Assembly (NCBI RefSeq): GCF_030409215.1
Contig: NZ_JAUFPL010000017.1
Span: 46,447-110,446 of the forward strand
Direction of reading: 5' to 3'
Origin: Halomonas ramblicola
GTDB taxonomy: Bacteria > Pseudomonadota > Gammaproteobacteria > Pseudomonadales > Halomonadaceae
DNA: 64,000 nucleotides
Numbering within the stretch: position 1 is the stretch's first letter; each line of letters opens with the position of its first letter. This document shows positions 27,896-37,816 of this stretch, in pieces. The position numbers and the translations under genes were made by a program. The notes beneath the pieces are model-generated. The model did not search any database, was not told the origin of the DNA, and saw only the letters and a list, made by a program, of their open reading frames with translations.

Positions 27896-29608
27896 TCATT
27901 CCCGGGGCTGGCTCAGCGCCTGCCAGGCGGCATAGGTGCTGAGGAACACCCGCCCGGTGAGGTCGTCGAGGAAGTCGCTGCGCTTGAGGCGATCCATCAC
28001 CGGCCCCTTGACCTCGGCCAGGTGCAGGGTCACCCCGGCCTCCTTGAGGCGGGCGTTGATGGCGTCGAGGCTCTCCAGCGCCGAGGCATCGATCAGGTTC
28101 ACCGCCGAGCAGATCAGCACCAGGTGCTCCAGCTCGGGGCGGCGGGCGACGAGATCGAGCACGGTATCCTCCAGGTAGCGGGCGTTGGCGAAGTAGAGGC
28201 TCTCGTCGATGCGCAGCAGGGCCAGGTGGCCGACGGTTTCGGTGTCGTGGCGTTCGCAGTTGCGGAAGTGCTCGGTGCCGGGAATGCGGCCCACCAGGGC
28301 GCTGTGGGGGCGGCTGGTGCGGTAGAGGAAGAGCATCACCGAGAGCAGCACGCCGCTGATGATGCCGGCTTCCACCCCCTCGAGCAGGGTGAGCGCGATG
28401 GTCACGGCCATGGCCGAGAAGTCGCTGCGGGAGTAGCGCCAGGTCTGGCGGATCAGCGGGATGTCCACCAGGGTGAGGATGGCCACGGTGATGGTGGCGG
28501 CCAGGGTGGCGATGGGCAGGTGGTGGAGCAGGGGCGTGAAGAGCAGGGTCGCCAGGCCGATGCCCAGGGCGGCGAACAGCCCGGCCAGCGGGGTCTGGGC
28601 GCCGGCCTGGTCGTTGATCACCGTGCGCGACAGGCCGCCGGTGACCGGCATCCCCGCCGAGAAGGCGGCCGCCAGGTTGGCGCCGCCCAGCCCCAGCAGC
28701 TCCTGGTTGGGCGAGATGCGCTGGCGCCGCCGTGCCGCCAGCATCTGCGCCATGGAGATCGACTCGACGAAGCCCACCACGCTGATCAACAGCGCCGGGA
28801 CCAGCAGGGCGCGCCACAGCTCGAGGTCCAGCGCCGGCAGGGTGAGCGGCGGCAGGCCGGCCGGCACGGCGCCGACCACGGCGACGCCCCGGGCCGCCAG
28901 GTCGAAGTGCCAGCTGGCCAGGGTGGTGGCGACCACCGCCAGCACCGGCCCGGCCCGGGCGATCAGCCCGGCCGTGGCGTCGGCCAGCCCCAGGCGCATC
29001 AGCCATGCCTTGCCGCGGCGACGCAGGGTCACCAGGAACAGCAGGGTGCCGGCGCCCACGGCCAGCGTCGGCCAGTGGGTGGCGCCGAGGTTGCCCAGCA
29101 GGCTGGTCAGCAGACCGGTGGCGGCATAGCCGCTGGCGGTCACGCCCAGCAGGTGGGCGGCCTGGCTGATGGCGATCAGCAGGGCCGAGGCGGAGAGGAA
29201 GCCGGCGATCACCGGGTGGCTGAGGAAGTTGGCGAAGAAGCCCAGGCGCAGCAGCCCCATGGCGGTGAGCATCAGCCCCGAGAGCAGCGAGAGGGCCAGG
29301 GCGGCCTGGAGGTAGGCCGGGGAGCCCGGGACGGCCACCTCGGAGAGGGCGGCCCCGGTCATCAGCGCGATGATCGCCACCGGTCCCACGGCCAGGGTGC
29401 GGCTGGTGCCCAGCAGGACGTAGAGCACCGCCGGCAACAGGCTGGCATAGAGGCCCACCACCGCGGGCAGCCCGGCCAGCAGGGCATAGGCCAGGGACTG
29501 GGGAATCACCATCACGGTGACGATCAGCCCGGCCAGCAGGTCGGCGCCGAACAGCCGGCGATTGTAGTGGGGCAGCCAGGTGAGGATCGGCAGATAGCGC
29601 TTGAGCAT
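27896..29608 (-). CDS. SulP-family anion transporter
   Basis: Inner-membrane SulP permease of 570 residues. The N-terminal signature is ADLLAGLIVTVMVIPQSLAYALLAGLPAVVGLYASLLPAVLY, and about 12 to 14 hydrophobic segments follow. The C-terminus (residues about 440-560) is a STAS domain with VLICSAVNLIDASALESLDAIN. Substrates of the family include sulfate and bicarbonate and cannot be told from sequence here. There is no adjacent carbonic anhydrase or sulfate-assimilation gene. Confidence 0.9.
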   Translation of the reverse strand: MLKRYLPILTWLPHYNRRLFGADLLAGLIVTVMVIPQSLAYALLAGLPAVVGLYASLLPAVLYVLLGTSRTLAVGPVAIIALMTGAALSEVAVPGSPAYLQAALALSLLSGLMLTAMGLLRLGFFANFLSHPVIAGFLSASALLIAISQAAHLLGVTASGYAATGLLTSLLGNLGATHWPTLAVGAGTLLFLVTLRRRGKAWLMRLGLADATAGLIARAGPVLAVVATTLASWHFDLAARGVAVVGAVPAGLPPLTLPALDLELWRALLVPALLISVVGFVESISMAQMLAARRRQRISPNQELLGLGGANLAAAFSAGMPVTGGLSRTVINDQAGAQTPLAGLFAALGIGLATLLFTPLLHHLPIATLAATITVAILTLVDIPLIRQTWRYSRSDFSAMAVTIALTLLEGVEAGIISGVLLSVMLFLYRTSRPHSALVGRIPGTEHFRNCERHDTETVGHLALLRIDESLYFANARYLEDTVLDLVARRPELEHLVLICSAVNLIDASALESLDAINARLKEAGVTLHLAEVKGPVMDRLKRSDFLDDLTGRVFLSTYAAWQALSQPRE

Positions 29609-29672
29609 CCCTTCGTCCCATTCCGGTGGGGCGTGCGTGCCTATATCACCACAGACTAAACCGGATCCCGGC

Positions 29673-30590
29673 TCAGGTCCCGGTCGCGACCCTGCGGCGG
29701 CGCGATTGCCAGGCCGACCAGGAGTAGAGGGCCAGCCCCGTCCAGATCAGGGCGAAGGTCGCCAGCTCCACGCCGGACAGGGGTTCGCCGAACACCAGCA
29801 GGGCGATGGCGAACTGGATGCTGGGGTTGAGATACATGAGGAAGCCCAGGGTGGCCAGCCGCAGGCGGCGTGCGGCGCCGGCGAAGGCCAGCAGCGGCAG
29901 GGCGGTGATCACCCCGCTGGCGACCAGCAGCAGGGTGGTGCCGGTGTCCGCCGCGAAGTGGGAGAGGCCCATCCGGGTCAGGGCGCCCAGGGCCAGGAGG
30001 GCCAGCGGCAGCAGCAGCAGGGTCTCCACGAAGAGCCCCGAGAGGCCATCCAGGGGCACCTGCTTGCGCAGCAGGCCATAGGTGCCGAAGGAAAAGGCCA
30101 GCGCCAGGCTGATCCAGGGCAGCTCGCCCAGCAGCACCAGTTGGATCAGGATCGCCAGGGTGGCCAGCCCGACGGCCACGGCCTGGAGGCGGTGCATGGT
30201 CTCGCGCAGCACCAGCAGGCCCAGCGCCACGTTGACCAGTGGGGTCATGAAGTAGCCCAGGCTGGCCTGCAGCACGTGGCGGGTCTCCACCGAGTAGATG
30301 TAGAGCCCCCAGTTGAAGGCGATCAGCACGGCGCAGCCCAGCACTCGCCCCAGCCGCCGCGGCCGGCACAGCGCCTCGCGCACCGGCGTCCAGCGCCCCA
30401 GCAGGGTGACCAGGCCGACCAGGAAGGCGCAGGACCAGAGGATCCGGTGGATCAGTACCTCGTGGGCCGGGACGCCCTCGAAGAGCGCGAAGAACAGCGG
30501 GAAGCAGCCCCACATACCGTAGGCGGCCAGGCCGAAGGCGACGCCCTTGGCCGGTTCGCGGTCGGGAGCGGTGAGATGGGAAACGGTCAT
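29673..30590 (-). CDS. rarD: EamA-family transporter RarD
   Basis: A 305-residue membrane protein with ten hydrophobic segments in two EamA halves. Typical RarD features are KGVAFGLAAYGMWGCFPLFFALFEGVPAHEVLIHRILWS and FNWGLYIYSVETRHVLQASLGYFMTPLVNVALGLLVL. ATG 30590 is preferred to the upstream TTG 30611 because GAGG lies five bases before it. Once linked to chloramphenicol sensitivity, the true substrate is unknown. It is a single-gene unit between sulP and a divergent amidase gene. Confidence 0.87.
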   Translation of the reverse strand: MTVSHLTAPDREPAKGVAFGLAAYGMWGCFPLFFALFEGVPAHEVLIHRILWSCAFLVGLVTLLGRWTPVREALCRPRRLGRVLGCAVLIAFNWGLYIYSVETRHVLQASLGYFMTPLVNVALGLLVLRETMHRLQAVAVGLATLAILIQLVLLGELPWISLALAFSFGTYGLLRKQVPLDGLSGLFVETLLLLPLALLALGALTRMGLSHFAADTGTTLLLVASGVITALPLLAFAGAARRLRLATLGFLMYLNPSIQFAIALLVFGEPLSGVELATFALIWTGLALYSWSAWQSRRRRVATGT

Positions 30591-30722
30591 CGTGGCCTCG
30601 GGCAGCGGCAAAGCCCTAACTTAGCAGGCTATCGGACGTCCCGCCATGGGCCCCGGCTGACGCGAGGGGCGCCCTGGGTTAGGCTTGGGGGAGTCTTCAC
30701 CCAGTGGCAACGGAGCCCCGAC

Positions 30723-31538
30723 ATGAGCGAGCTGAGAACCACCCTGGTGCAGTGCGATCTGCGTTGGGAAGATCCCGAGGCCAACCGCCGGATGCTCGAG
30801 GAGACGCTCGGCGACCTCGACGCTCGGGAGACCGACCTGATCGTGCTGCCGGAGATGTTCGCCACCGGCTTCACCATGAACTCCCGGGAGATGGCCGAGC
30901 CGATGACGGAGAGCGGAAGCGTCGCCTGGCTGCGGGACCAGGCGCGAGGCCGCGGCTGCGTGGTGACCGGCAGCGTGGCCGTGGAGGAGGAGGGCGATTG
31001 CTTCAATCGCCTGGTGTGGGCGCGCCCCGACGGCAGCCTGGTGACCTACGACAAGCGCCACCTGTTCCGCATGGCCGGCGAGCACGAGCGCTACGCCATG
31101 GGCCACGAGCGGGTGATCGTCGAGCTCAAGGGCTTCCGCATCCTGCTCAGCGTCTGCTATGACCTGCGCTTCCCGGTGTGGCTGCGTCAGCAGCCGGCCC
31201 CCGACGAGCACTTCGAGTACGATGCCCTGCTGTGCGTGGCCAACTGGCCGGCACCGCGTCGCCATCCCTGGCGGGTCCTGCTCCAGGCCCGGGCCATCGA
31301 GAACCTCTGCCCGGTGATCGGCGTCAACCGGGTCGGCGAGGATGCCAAGGGGCTGGCCTACGCCGGCGACTCCATGCTGGTGGACTTCAAGGGCGAGGCG
31401 TTGATCGACGAGCCACGCGATACGCCCTTCGTGAAGACCGCCAGCCTGTCGCTGGAGGAACTGCGCGCCTTCCGTGAGAAGTTTCCCGCCTGGCGCGACG
31501 CCGACCACTTCACTCTCGCCGACGGTGTCGGTTACTGA
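30723..31538 (+). CDS. yafV: Omega-amidase, nitrilase superfamily
   Basis: Carbon-nitrogen hydrolase of 271 residues. The catalytic triad is visible: Glu in IVLPEMFATGF, Lys in TYDKRHLF and Cys in LLSVCYDLRFPVW. The overall pattern (GFTMNSREMAE, VANWPAPRRHPWRVLLQARAIEN) is that of YafV/Nit2-type omega-amidases, which hydrolyse 2-oxoglutaramate and 2-oxosuccinamate and so repair by-products of glutamine transamination. The stop overlaps the start of rsuA (TGATG). Confidence 0.88.
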   Translation: MSELRTTLVQCDLRWEDPEANRRMLEETLGDLDARETDLIVLPEMFATGFTMNSREMAEPMTESGSVAWLRDQARGRGCVVTGSVAVEEEGDCFNRLVWARPDGSLVTYDKRHLFRMAGEHERYAMGHERVIVELKGFRILLSVCYDLRFPVWLRQQPAPDEHFEYDALLCVANWPAPRRHPWRVLLQARAIENLCPVIGVNRVGEDAKGLAYAGDSMLVDFKGEALIDEPRDTPFVKTASLSLEELRAFREKFPAWRDADHFTLADGVGY

Positions 31539-32236
31539 TGCGCCTCGATCGTTTCCTGGCCGAAACCACCGACCTGACCCGCAGCCTGGCCAAGAAGGCC
31601 CTGCATCGTGGTGAGGTGAGCGTGGACGGCGAGGTGGTCAAGAATCCCGCCATCCAGCTGGGCGAGGCGAACCGGGTGCGCTGGCGGGGGCAGCCGCTCG
31701 CCCTGGTGGGGCTGCGCTACGTGATGCTGCACAAGCCGGCGGGTGTCGAGTGCACGTCGCGGCGTACCCTCTATCCCCGGGCCGTCGACCTGATCGACCT
31801 CCCCAAGGCGGAGCGGCTGCAACCGGTGGGCCGCCTCGACGTGGAGACCACCGGCCTGGTGCTGCTCAGCGACGATGGCCAATGGTCACACCGGGTCACC
31901 GCGCCACGCCGGCGCTGCGGCAAGGTCTATCGGGTCACCCTGGCCGAGCCCCTCGAGGGTCCGGCGCTGGCGGCGGCGCAGGCGTGCTTCGCGGAGGGCC
32001 TGCTGCTCGACGGTGAGGCCAAGCCGACCCGCCCGGCGGAGTTGGCCATGCGCGAGCCGCGGGTGGCCGCAGTGACGCTCCACGAAGGCAAGTACCACCA
32101 GGTCAGGCGGATGTTCGCGGCCATCGGCAATCATGTGGTGGCGCTACACCGCGAGGCGGTGGGCCCGCTGACCCTGGGCGACCTGCCCGAGGGGGAGTGG
32201 CGGGCGCTCAGCGAGGCCGAGGTCGCGGCCTTCTGA
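31538..32236 (+). CDS. rsuA: 16S rRNA pseudouridine synthase RsuA
   Basis: Pseudouridine synthase of 232 residues, the size of RsuA, which modifies a uridine (position 516 in E. coli) in 16S rRNA. The N-terminal S4-like RNA-binding domain is MRLDRFLAETTDLTRSLAKKAL. The catalytic aspartate is in PVGRLDVETTGLVLLSDDG, and HQVRRMFAAIGNHVVALHRE is the RsuA-type C-terminal motif. It is coupled to the amidase gene by a one-base overlap of stop and start. Confidence 0.93.
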   Translation: MRLDRFLAETTDLTRSLAKKALHRGEVSVDGEVVKNPAIQLGEANRVRWRGQPLALVGLRYVMLHKPAGVECTSRRTLYPRAVDLIDLPKAERLQPVGRLDVETTGLVLLSDDGQWSHRVTAPRRRCGKVYRVTLAEPLEGPALAAAQACFAEGLLLDGEAKPTRPAELAMREPRVAAVTLHEGKYHQVRRMFAAIGNHVVALHREAVGPLTLGDLPEGEWRALSEAEVAAF

Positions 32237-32239
32237 GGT

Positions 32240-33979
32240 TCACGCCTCGGACCAGGTGATGCTGCGGTCGCGACCATGGTGCTTGGCGTGGTACAGCGCC
32301 TTGTCGGCCAGGCCGAGCAGCGCCAGGGGGTTCCGGGAGTGGCAGGGGTAGGTGGCCACGCCGCAGGAGAAGGTGATGGGGCCCAGCGCCCGCCTCGCAT
32401 GCTCGAGCCTCAGGGCCCGGACCGCCTCCAGCAGGGCTGCCGCGCGGGCCTCGGCCTGCCCGGTGGTGGCCCCGGGCAGGATGGCGACGAACTCCTCGCC
32501 GCCCAGCCGGCAGACCACGTCCGAGCCGCGGAAGTGTTCGCGAAGCAGCGCAGCGACCTCGACCAGCACGCCGTCGCCCGCCTCGTGGCCAAAGCGGTCG
32601 TTGATCTGCTTGAAGTGGTCCAGGTCGATCATCACCATCGACAGCGGTATCCCCTGGCGTTTCGCCCGGGCCGCCTCGTGCTGTAACAGCTCGTCGAAGT
32701 AGCGGCGGTTCTTGAGGCCGGTCAGCGGATCCTCGTAGGAGAAGCCCTCCAGCTTGCGCACCAGGCGGTCCAGCTCGGCCGTGCGGTGGGCGACCTGCTG
32801 TTCGAGGGAACGGTTCAGCCGGGCGAGTTCGCGCTGGGTCTGGCGATAGTGCCACAGCGAGATGCCCACGATGGCCAGCGAGAAGGTCAGGGTGCCCAGG
32901 CTCACCGGGATGCGCCGCCATGCCAGCAGGCCGTGGGCCACCGCCATGTCGGCCAGCAGCAGGGCCGCCAGCAAGGCGTAGCTGGCGATGATCAGGCGCT
33001 GCTCCATCCCCAGGCGGTGCACCCGCCACAGCGCCAGCAGCAACATCAGCGGCAGGGTGATCGCCAGCAGAAGGTCGAAGGGCGGAAAGGTGCTGGCCAG
33101 GCTCACCCCCCCGGTCCCGGCCAGGCCGATGGCACCCACCAGGTAGGCCAGGTGCAGCTGCCACAGGCGGCGCATCCAGCGCCCGGGCCTGCCCGCGAGC
33201 CAGTGGGCCAGCAGCAGGCCCATGGCCACCGGCAGGCTGTAGTAGCCGGCGGCGGCCAGGGTGTCCCACAGCAGCGGGCGACCGAGCAGCAGCTGGCTGG
33301 CCTGGGTCTCGGCGAGGACCATGGCGCCCGAGGCCAGCGAGAAGAGCGCCATGGCGCCGAAGCTCCAGCGCCGCGGCCCCAGCAGGGCGAAGCTGCCGGC
33401 CAGCCCCGCCAGCAGCAACGAGAAGGCGCTGACCACCAGGTCGCGGGAGGAGCTGCGGATGACCCGCGTCAGCAGGTCCACTCGCTCCATCAACATCACC
33501 TCCCCCCACAGGCCGATATCGGTGTAGTCCGAGAACACCCGGAAGTGCAGGGTGCGGCCGGCGAAGTCCTCGGGCAGTTCGATCATGTGCCAGGGCCAGC
33601 CGGCGAAGTCGCCGCGTCCCTGGGCGTCGAAGCGGCCGTACTGGTAGATGAGCTCGTCGTCGAGATAGGCCTGGCCGATCAGGTCGATGCTGTAGATGTA
33701 GACGACCGGGTCGCGCCATTCGCCTGTCGGGAGGGTCGTGCGGAACCAGGCGTGTTGATGGCCCGCCCGTCCCGGCGGGTTGGACGGGAAGGCGATGTCT
33801 CGCCAGGCTTCATCCTCGGCGTCGTGCACCCAGAGTGGTGTGCCCCCGGGGCCCAGGGGCGAGTCTCCCCAGCGGTATTCCCAGTCGACGAGGTCCCGGG
33901 GTTCGGCGGCCAGGCCGGCAGGCGTCAGGACGGTGACCAGAAGCAGCCCCGTCAGCAGGCGGAGAAGGAGGCGATGCAT
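32240..33979 (-). CDS. Diguanylate cyclase with periplasmic DISM-like sensor
   Basis: A 579-residue membrane protein. A signal sequence is followed by a periplasmic domain (residues about 25-175, with jelly-roll-like WFRTTLP and YIYSIDLIGQAYLDD patterns), then about seven transmembrane helices as in 7TMR-DISM proteins, a short coiled coil (LARLNRSLEQQVAHRTAELDR region) and a GGDEF domain. The active site is GGEEF and an allosteric RxxD site (RGSD) lies five residues before it, so it should make cyclic di-GMP and be product-inhibited. It is transcribed in the same direction as yejF, 38 bp downstream, and may be co-expressed with the peptide importer. Confidence 0.88.
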   Translation of the reverse strand: MHRLLLRLLTGLLLVTVLTPAGLAAEPRDLVDWEYRWGDSPLGPGGTPLWVHDAEDEAWRDIAFPSNPPGRAGHQHAWFRTTLPTGEWRDPVVYIYSIDLIGQAYLDDELIYQYGRFDAQGRGDFAGWPWHMIELPEDFAGRTLHFRVFSDYTDIGLWGEVMLMERVDLLTRVIRSSSRDLVVSAFSLLLAGLAGSFALLGPRRWSFGAMALFSLASGAMVLAETQASQLLLGRPLLWDTLAAAGYYSLPVAMGLLLAHWLAGRPGRWMRRLWQLHLAYLVGAIGLAGTGGVSLASTFPPFDLLLAITLPLMLLLALWRVHRLGMEQRLIIASYALLAALLLADMAVAHGLLAWRRIPVSLGTLTFSLAIVGISLWHYRQTQRELARLNRSLEQQVAHRTAELDRLVRKLEGFSYEDPLTGLKNRRYFDELLQHEAARAKRQGIPLSMVMIDLDHFKQINDRFGHEAGDGVLVEVAALLREHFRGSDVVCRLGGEEFVAILPGATTGQAEARAAALLEAVRALRLEHARRALGPITFSCGVATYPCHSRNPLALLGLADKALYHAKHHGRDRSITWSEA

Positions 33980-34017
33980 GCCGGACCATCCGTGGGTGCG
34001 ATAGGCGCCAGTATAGG

Positions 34018-35631
34018 TCACCCCTGTCGGGGTGTCGCAGGCTCCGGTGACGATCGGTCGACCAGCCCCGCCGCCTCCACCAGAGCGCGGGTGTAGTCGG
34101 TGTGCGGATTCGCCAGCAGTTCCCGACACTCGCCCTGTTCCACCACCTCGCCGTCCCGCAGCACCATCACCCGATGGGCGAGGGCGCGCACCACGGCCAG
34201 GTCGTGGCTGATGAACAGGTAGCTCAGCCCGCGCCGTGCCTGGAGGTCGCGCAGCAGTTCGACGAGCTGTTTCTGCACGGTGCGGTCCAGGGCCGAGGTG
34301 GGCTCGTCGAGCACCACCAGCTCGGGTTCCAGGATGATCGCCCGGGCCACGGCGATGCGCTGGCGCTGGCCGCCGGAGAACTCGTGGGGATAGCGATCGG
34401 CGCAGTCGCGGGGCAGTCCCACCTCCTCGAGGGTGGCGGCCACCCGGCGCGACACCTCGGCCGCGTCCAGTTCGGGGTGGTGGAAGCGCAGGCCCTCGCT
34501 GACGATCTCCGAAACCGGCAGGCGTGGCGACAGCGAGCCGTAGGGGTCCTGGAAGACGATCTGGAAGCGGCTGCGCATGCGGCGCAGGGCGCCGCCGGTC
34601 AGGGTGTCCAGGCGCGTCTCGGCGAAGCGGATCTCGCCGCGGCTCTCCATCAGGCGCAGCAGTGCCATGGCCAGCGTCGTCTTGCCGGAGCCGGATTCGC
34701 CGACGATGCCCAGGGTCTCCCCCGGCGCCAGCGTCAGTGCGAGCGGCCTCACCGCCTCGAAGGCCGGTGGCCGGGGCATGAACAGCCGCCTGGGGCGCTG
34801 GAAACTGACGGCGATCCCCGTGGCCTGGAGCAGTGGTTCCGAGTGACGGGGAGGCAGCGGCTGCCCCTCGGGCTCGGCGTCGAGCAGCGAGCGGGTGTAG
34901 GCGCTGCGCGGCGCGGCGAACACCTCGGCCACCGGGCCGGTCTCCTGCTCGCGGCCTTGGAAGAGCACGCACACCCGGTCGGCGTGGCGGCGTACCAGGT
35001 TGAGGTCGTGGGTGATGAACAGCATGCCCATGCCGTGGCGGTCGCGCAGCTCGGCGAGCAGGGCGAGGATCTCCTGCTGCACGGTGACGTCCAGCGCCGT
35101 GGTGGGCTCGTCGGCGATCAACAGTGCCGGGTCGTTGGCGATGGCCATGGCGATCATCACCCGCTGCCGCTGGCCGCCGGAGAGCTGGTGGGGCCAGGCG
35201 TCGAGCAGCTCGTCGGGACGCGGCAGTCGTACCTGGGTGAGCAGCTCCCGGGCCCGCGCCCGGGCGGCGCGACCGGCGAGGCCCTGGTGCAGGCGCAGGG
35301 CCTCGCCGATCTGCTTGCCCACGGTGTGCAAGGGGTTGAGCGAGGTCATGGGCTCCTGGAAGACGAAGCCCACGCGGCCGCCGCGCAGGCCCTGCCAGTC
35401 GCGGGAGCGCAGCCGGTCGAGGTCGGTGTCGCCCAGGTGGCGGCCGCCCTCGACCCGGGCGTTGGCCGGCAGCAGGTTCATGGCGCCGAGTGCCGAGACC
35501 GACTTGCCGGAACCGGATTCGCCCACCAGGGCCAGGGTCTCGCCGCGCCCGACGCTCAGCGAGAGGCGATCGACCACGTTGACGCCGTCGAAGGCGATGG
35601 ACAGGTTCTCCAGGCGTAGCAGGTCAGGCAT
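34018..35631 (-). CDS. yejF: Peptide ABC transporter ATPase, two-domain, YejF
   Basis: Double ATP-binding subunit of about 537 residues, with Walker A GESGSGKSVSA and GESGSGKTTLA, signatures LSGGQRQRVM and FSGGQRQRIAV, and two Walker B sites (LLIADEPTTALD, LVVLDEPTSALD). This tandem layout is YejF of the yejABEF oligopeptide/microcin C importer. ATG 35631 is preferred to a longer start, since it begins with MPDLLRLENLSIAF and overlaps the end of yejE by eight bases. It is the last transport gene of the operon. Confidence 0.93.
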   Translation of the reverse strand: MPDLLRLENLSIAFDGVNVVDRLSLSVGRGETLALVGESGSGKSVSALGAMNLLPANARVEGGRHLGDTDLDRLRSRDWQGLRGGRVGFVFQEPMTSLNPLHTVGKQIGEALRLHQGLAGRAARARARELLTQVRLPRPDELLDAWPHQLSGGQRQRVMIAMAIANDPALLIADEPTTALDVTVQQEILALLAELRDRHGMGMLFITHDLNLVRRHADRVCVLFQGREQETGPVAEVFAAPRSAYTRSLLDAEPEGQPLPPRHSEPLLQATGIAVSFQRPRRLFMPRPPAFEAVRPLALTLAPGETLGIVGESGSGKTTLAMALLRLMESRGEIRFAETRLDTLTGGALRRMRSRFQIVFQDPYGSLSPRLPVSEIVSEGLRFHHPELDAAEVSRRVAATLEEVGLPRDCADRYPHEFSGGQRQRIAVARAIILEPELVVLDEPTSALDRTVQKQLVELLRDLQARRGLSYLFISHDLAVVRALAHRVMVLRDGEVVEQGECRELLANPHTDYTRALVEAAGLVDRSSPEPATPRQG

Positions 35632-36703
35632 CGGTGGCGCTCCTCTCGGCGGAAGGGGCGGGGGCGGCATGCTGGATGTGGCGCGGGTCGAAGGCGTCGC
35701 GCAGCCCCTCGCCGATGAACACCAGCAGCGACAGCATCAGCGACAGGCTGACGAAGGCGGTGATGCCCAGCCAGGGGGCGTGGAGGTTGTTCTTGCCCTG
35801 GGCCACCAGCTCACCCAGCGATGGCGACCCGGGGGGCAGGCCGAAGCCCAGGAAGTCCAGGGCGGTCAGGGTGGTGATGGCGCCGGTGAACAGGAAGGGG
35901 ATGAAGGTCAGGGTGGCCACCATGGCGTTGGGCAGCACGTGGCGCCACATGATCAGCCGTGGCGTCAGGCCCATGGCCTTGGCGGCGCGCACGTACTCCA
36001 GGTTGCGGGCGCGCAGGAACTCGGCACGCACCACGTCCACCAGCCCCAGCCAGGAGAACAGCAGCATGATGCCGAGCAGCCACCAGAAGCCGGGCTGCAC
36101 GAAGCTGGCCAGGATGATCAGCAGGAAGAGCACCGGCAGCCCCGACCAGATCTCGGTGAGGCGCTGGCCGATCAGGTCGGTCTTGCCGCCGAAGTAGCCC
36201 TGGATGCCGCCGATGACCACCCCCATCACCAGCGACCCCGCGGTGAGCACCAGGGCGAAGGCCACCGACAGGCGGAAGCCGTAGATCACCCGGGCCAGGA
36301 CGTCGCGGCCCTGGTCGTCGGTGCCCAGCCAGTGGCGAGCGTCCGGGGGCGCCGGCGAGGGGCGCATCATCTGGGTGTCCAGGGTCTGGTAGGAGAAGGG
36401 GATCGGCGGCCACAGGGCCCAGCCGTGCGCCTCGATCTGCTCGCGCACGAAGGGATCGTGGTAGTCGGTGGTGGTGGGCAGGAAACCGCCGAATTCGGTC
36501 TCCGGGTAGTCCACCAGCAGGGGGACGTACCACTGGCCGTCGTACTGCATGACCAGTGGCTTGTCGTTGGCGATCAGCTCGGCGACCAGGCTCACGGCGA
36601 ACAGGGCCGCGAACAGCCACAGCGAGAGCCAGGCGCGACGGTTGCCGCGGAACACGCCGATGCGGCGTCGGGTGATGGGCGAGAGGCGGTCGGTGAAGGC
36701 CAT
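35624..36703 (-). CDS. yejE: Peptide ABC transporter permease YejE
   Basis: Inner-membrane permease of the Yej importer, 359 residues, with the long N-terminal periplasmic region typical of YejE and about six transmembrane helices. Landmarks are RRIGVFRGNRRAWLSLWLF, HWLGTDDQGRDVLARVIYGFRLSV and the coupling loop VRAAKAMGLTPRLIMWRHVLPN. Start 36703 (MAFTDRLSP) lies five bases from the yejB stop, so the genes are translationally linked. Confidence 0.93.
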   Translation of the reverse strand: MAFTDRLSPITRRRIGVFRGNRRAWLSLWLFAALFAVSLVAELIANDKPLVMQYDGQWYVPLLVDYPETEFGGFLPTTTDYHDPFVREQIEAHGWALWPPIPFSYQTLDTQMMRPSPAPPDARHWLGTDDQGRDVLARVIYGFRLSVAFALVLTAGSLVMGVVIGGIQGYFGGKTDLIGQRLTEIWSGLPVLFLLIILASFVQPGFWWLLGIMLLFSWLGLVDVVRAEFLRARNLEYVRAAKAMGLTPRLIMWRHVLPNAMVATLTFIPFLFTGAITTLTALDFLGFGLPPGSPSLGELVAQGKNNLHAPWLGITAFVSLSLMLSLLVFIGEGLRDAFDPRHIQHAAPAPSAERSATDA

Positions 36704-36707
36704 CGGC

Positions 36708-37781
36708 TCAGGACTCCCGTGTCTCGAAGTCGATGCGGGGATCGACCCACACATAGGTGAGGTCGGAGATCAGCTTGAGGATCAGCCCGATCAGGGTGTA
36801 GAGGTAGAGCGTGCCGAAGATCACCGGGTAGTCGCGCTGCATCACCGCCTCGAAGCCCAGCAGGCCGAGCCCCTCCAGCGAGAAGATCACCTCGATCAGC
36901 AGCGAGCCGGTGAAGAAGATGGTGACCAGGGCGCCGGGCAGGCCGGCGATGATGATCAGCATGGCGTTGCGGAAGACGTGGCCGTAGAGTACCCGGCGGT
37001 CGCTGGCGCCCTTGGCCCGCGCGGTGAGCACGTACTGCTTGTGGATCTCGTCGAGGAAGCTGTTCTTGGTGAGCATGGTGAGGGTGGCGAAGCTGCCCAC
37101 GGTCATGGCGATCACCGGCAGGGTGATGTGCCAGAAGTAGTCCTTGACCTTGCCCCAGGCGGAGAGCGACTCGAAGTCCGGCGAGGTCAGGCCGCGCAGC
37201 GGGAAGAGGTCCCAGTAGCTGCCGCCGGCGAACAGCACGATCAGCAGGATGGCGAACAGGAAGCCGGGGATGGCGTAGCCGAGGATCACCAGTCCCGAGG
37301 TCCAGACGTCGAAGCGCGTGCCGTGGTGGAGCGCCTTGCGGATGCCCAGCGGGATCGAGATCAGATAGACCAGCAGCGTCGTCCACAGACCCAGCGAGAT
37401 CGACACCGGCAACCGCTCGACCATCAGCGCCACCACCGGGCGGTCGCGGAAGAAGCTGGTCCCGAAGTCGAAGGTGGCGAAGTCGGCGAGCATGCCCAGG
37501 AAACGCTCGTGGGCCGGCTGGTCGAAGCCGAACTGGGCCTCCAACTGCTCGATGAAACGCGGGTCTATCCCCCTTGCTCCGCGGGATTCATCCTGCACGA
37601 CCACCTCGCCGCCGCCGGTATCCAGGCGGGTGCTGGCCATGCTGTCGATCCCCTCGAAGCGGGCCAGCATCTGGTCGATGGGCCCGCCCGGGGCGGCCTG
37701 CACGATGATGAAGTTGAGCAGCATGATGCCCAGCAGGGTGGGGATCATCAACAGCAGGCGTCGCAGGATGTAGCGGCTCAC
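36708..37781 (-). CDS. yejB: Peptide ABC transporter permease YejB
   Basis: Inner-membrane permease of 357 residues, the usual YejB length. It starts [20 protein letters not shown] and has an extended periplasmic segment after the first helix, as in YejB ([33 protein letters not shown]). The coupling loop is [21 protein letters not shown]. The partner YejE lies 4 bp downstream and the binding protein YejA 35 bp upstream. Confidence 0.93.
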   Translation of the reverse strand: MSRYILRRLLLMIPTLLGIMLLNFIIVQAAPGGPIDQMLARFEGIDSMASTRLDTGGGEVVVQDESRGARGIDPRFIEQLEAQFGFDQPAHERFLGMLADFATFDFGTSFFRDRPVVALMVERLPVSISLGLWTTLLVYLISIPLGIRKALHHGTRFDVWTSGLVILGYAIPGFLFAILLIVLFAGGSYWDLFPLRGLTSPDFESLSAWGKVKDYFWHITLPVIAMTVGSFATLTMLTKNSFLDEIHKQYVLTARAKGASDRRVLYGHVFRNAMLIIIAGLPGALVTIFFTGSLLIEVIFSLEGLGLLGFEAVMQRDYPVIFGTLYLYTLIGLILKLISDLTYVWVDPRIDFETRES

Positions 37782-37816
37782 GGGGGCGGCGTCCTCGTCA
37801 TCCGGAATGTCGTGGG

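Noticed and set aside
29601..30722. Long plus-strand frame running into the omega-amidase gene
   Set aside because: The upstream part is the antisense of rarD; the amidase begins at 30723 with its family N-terminus.
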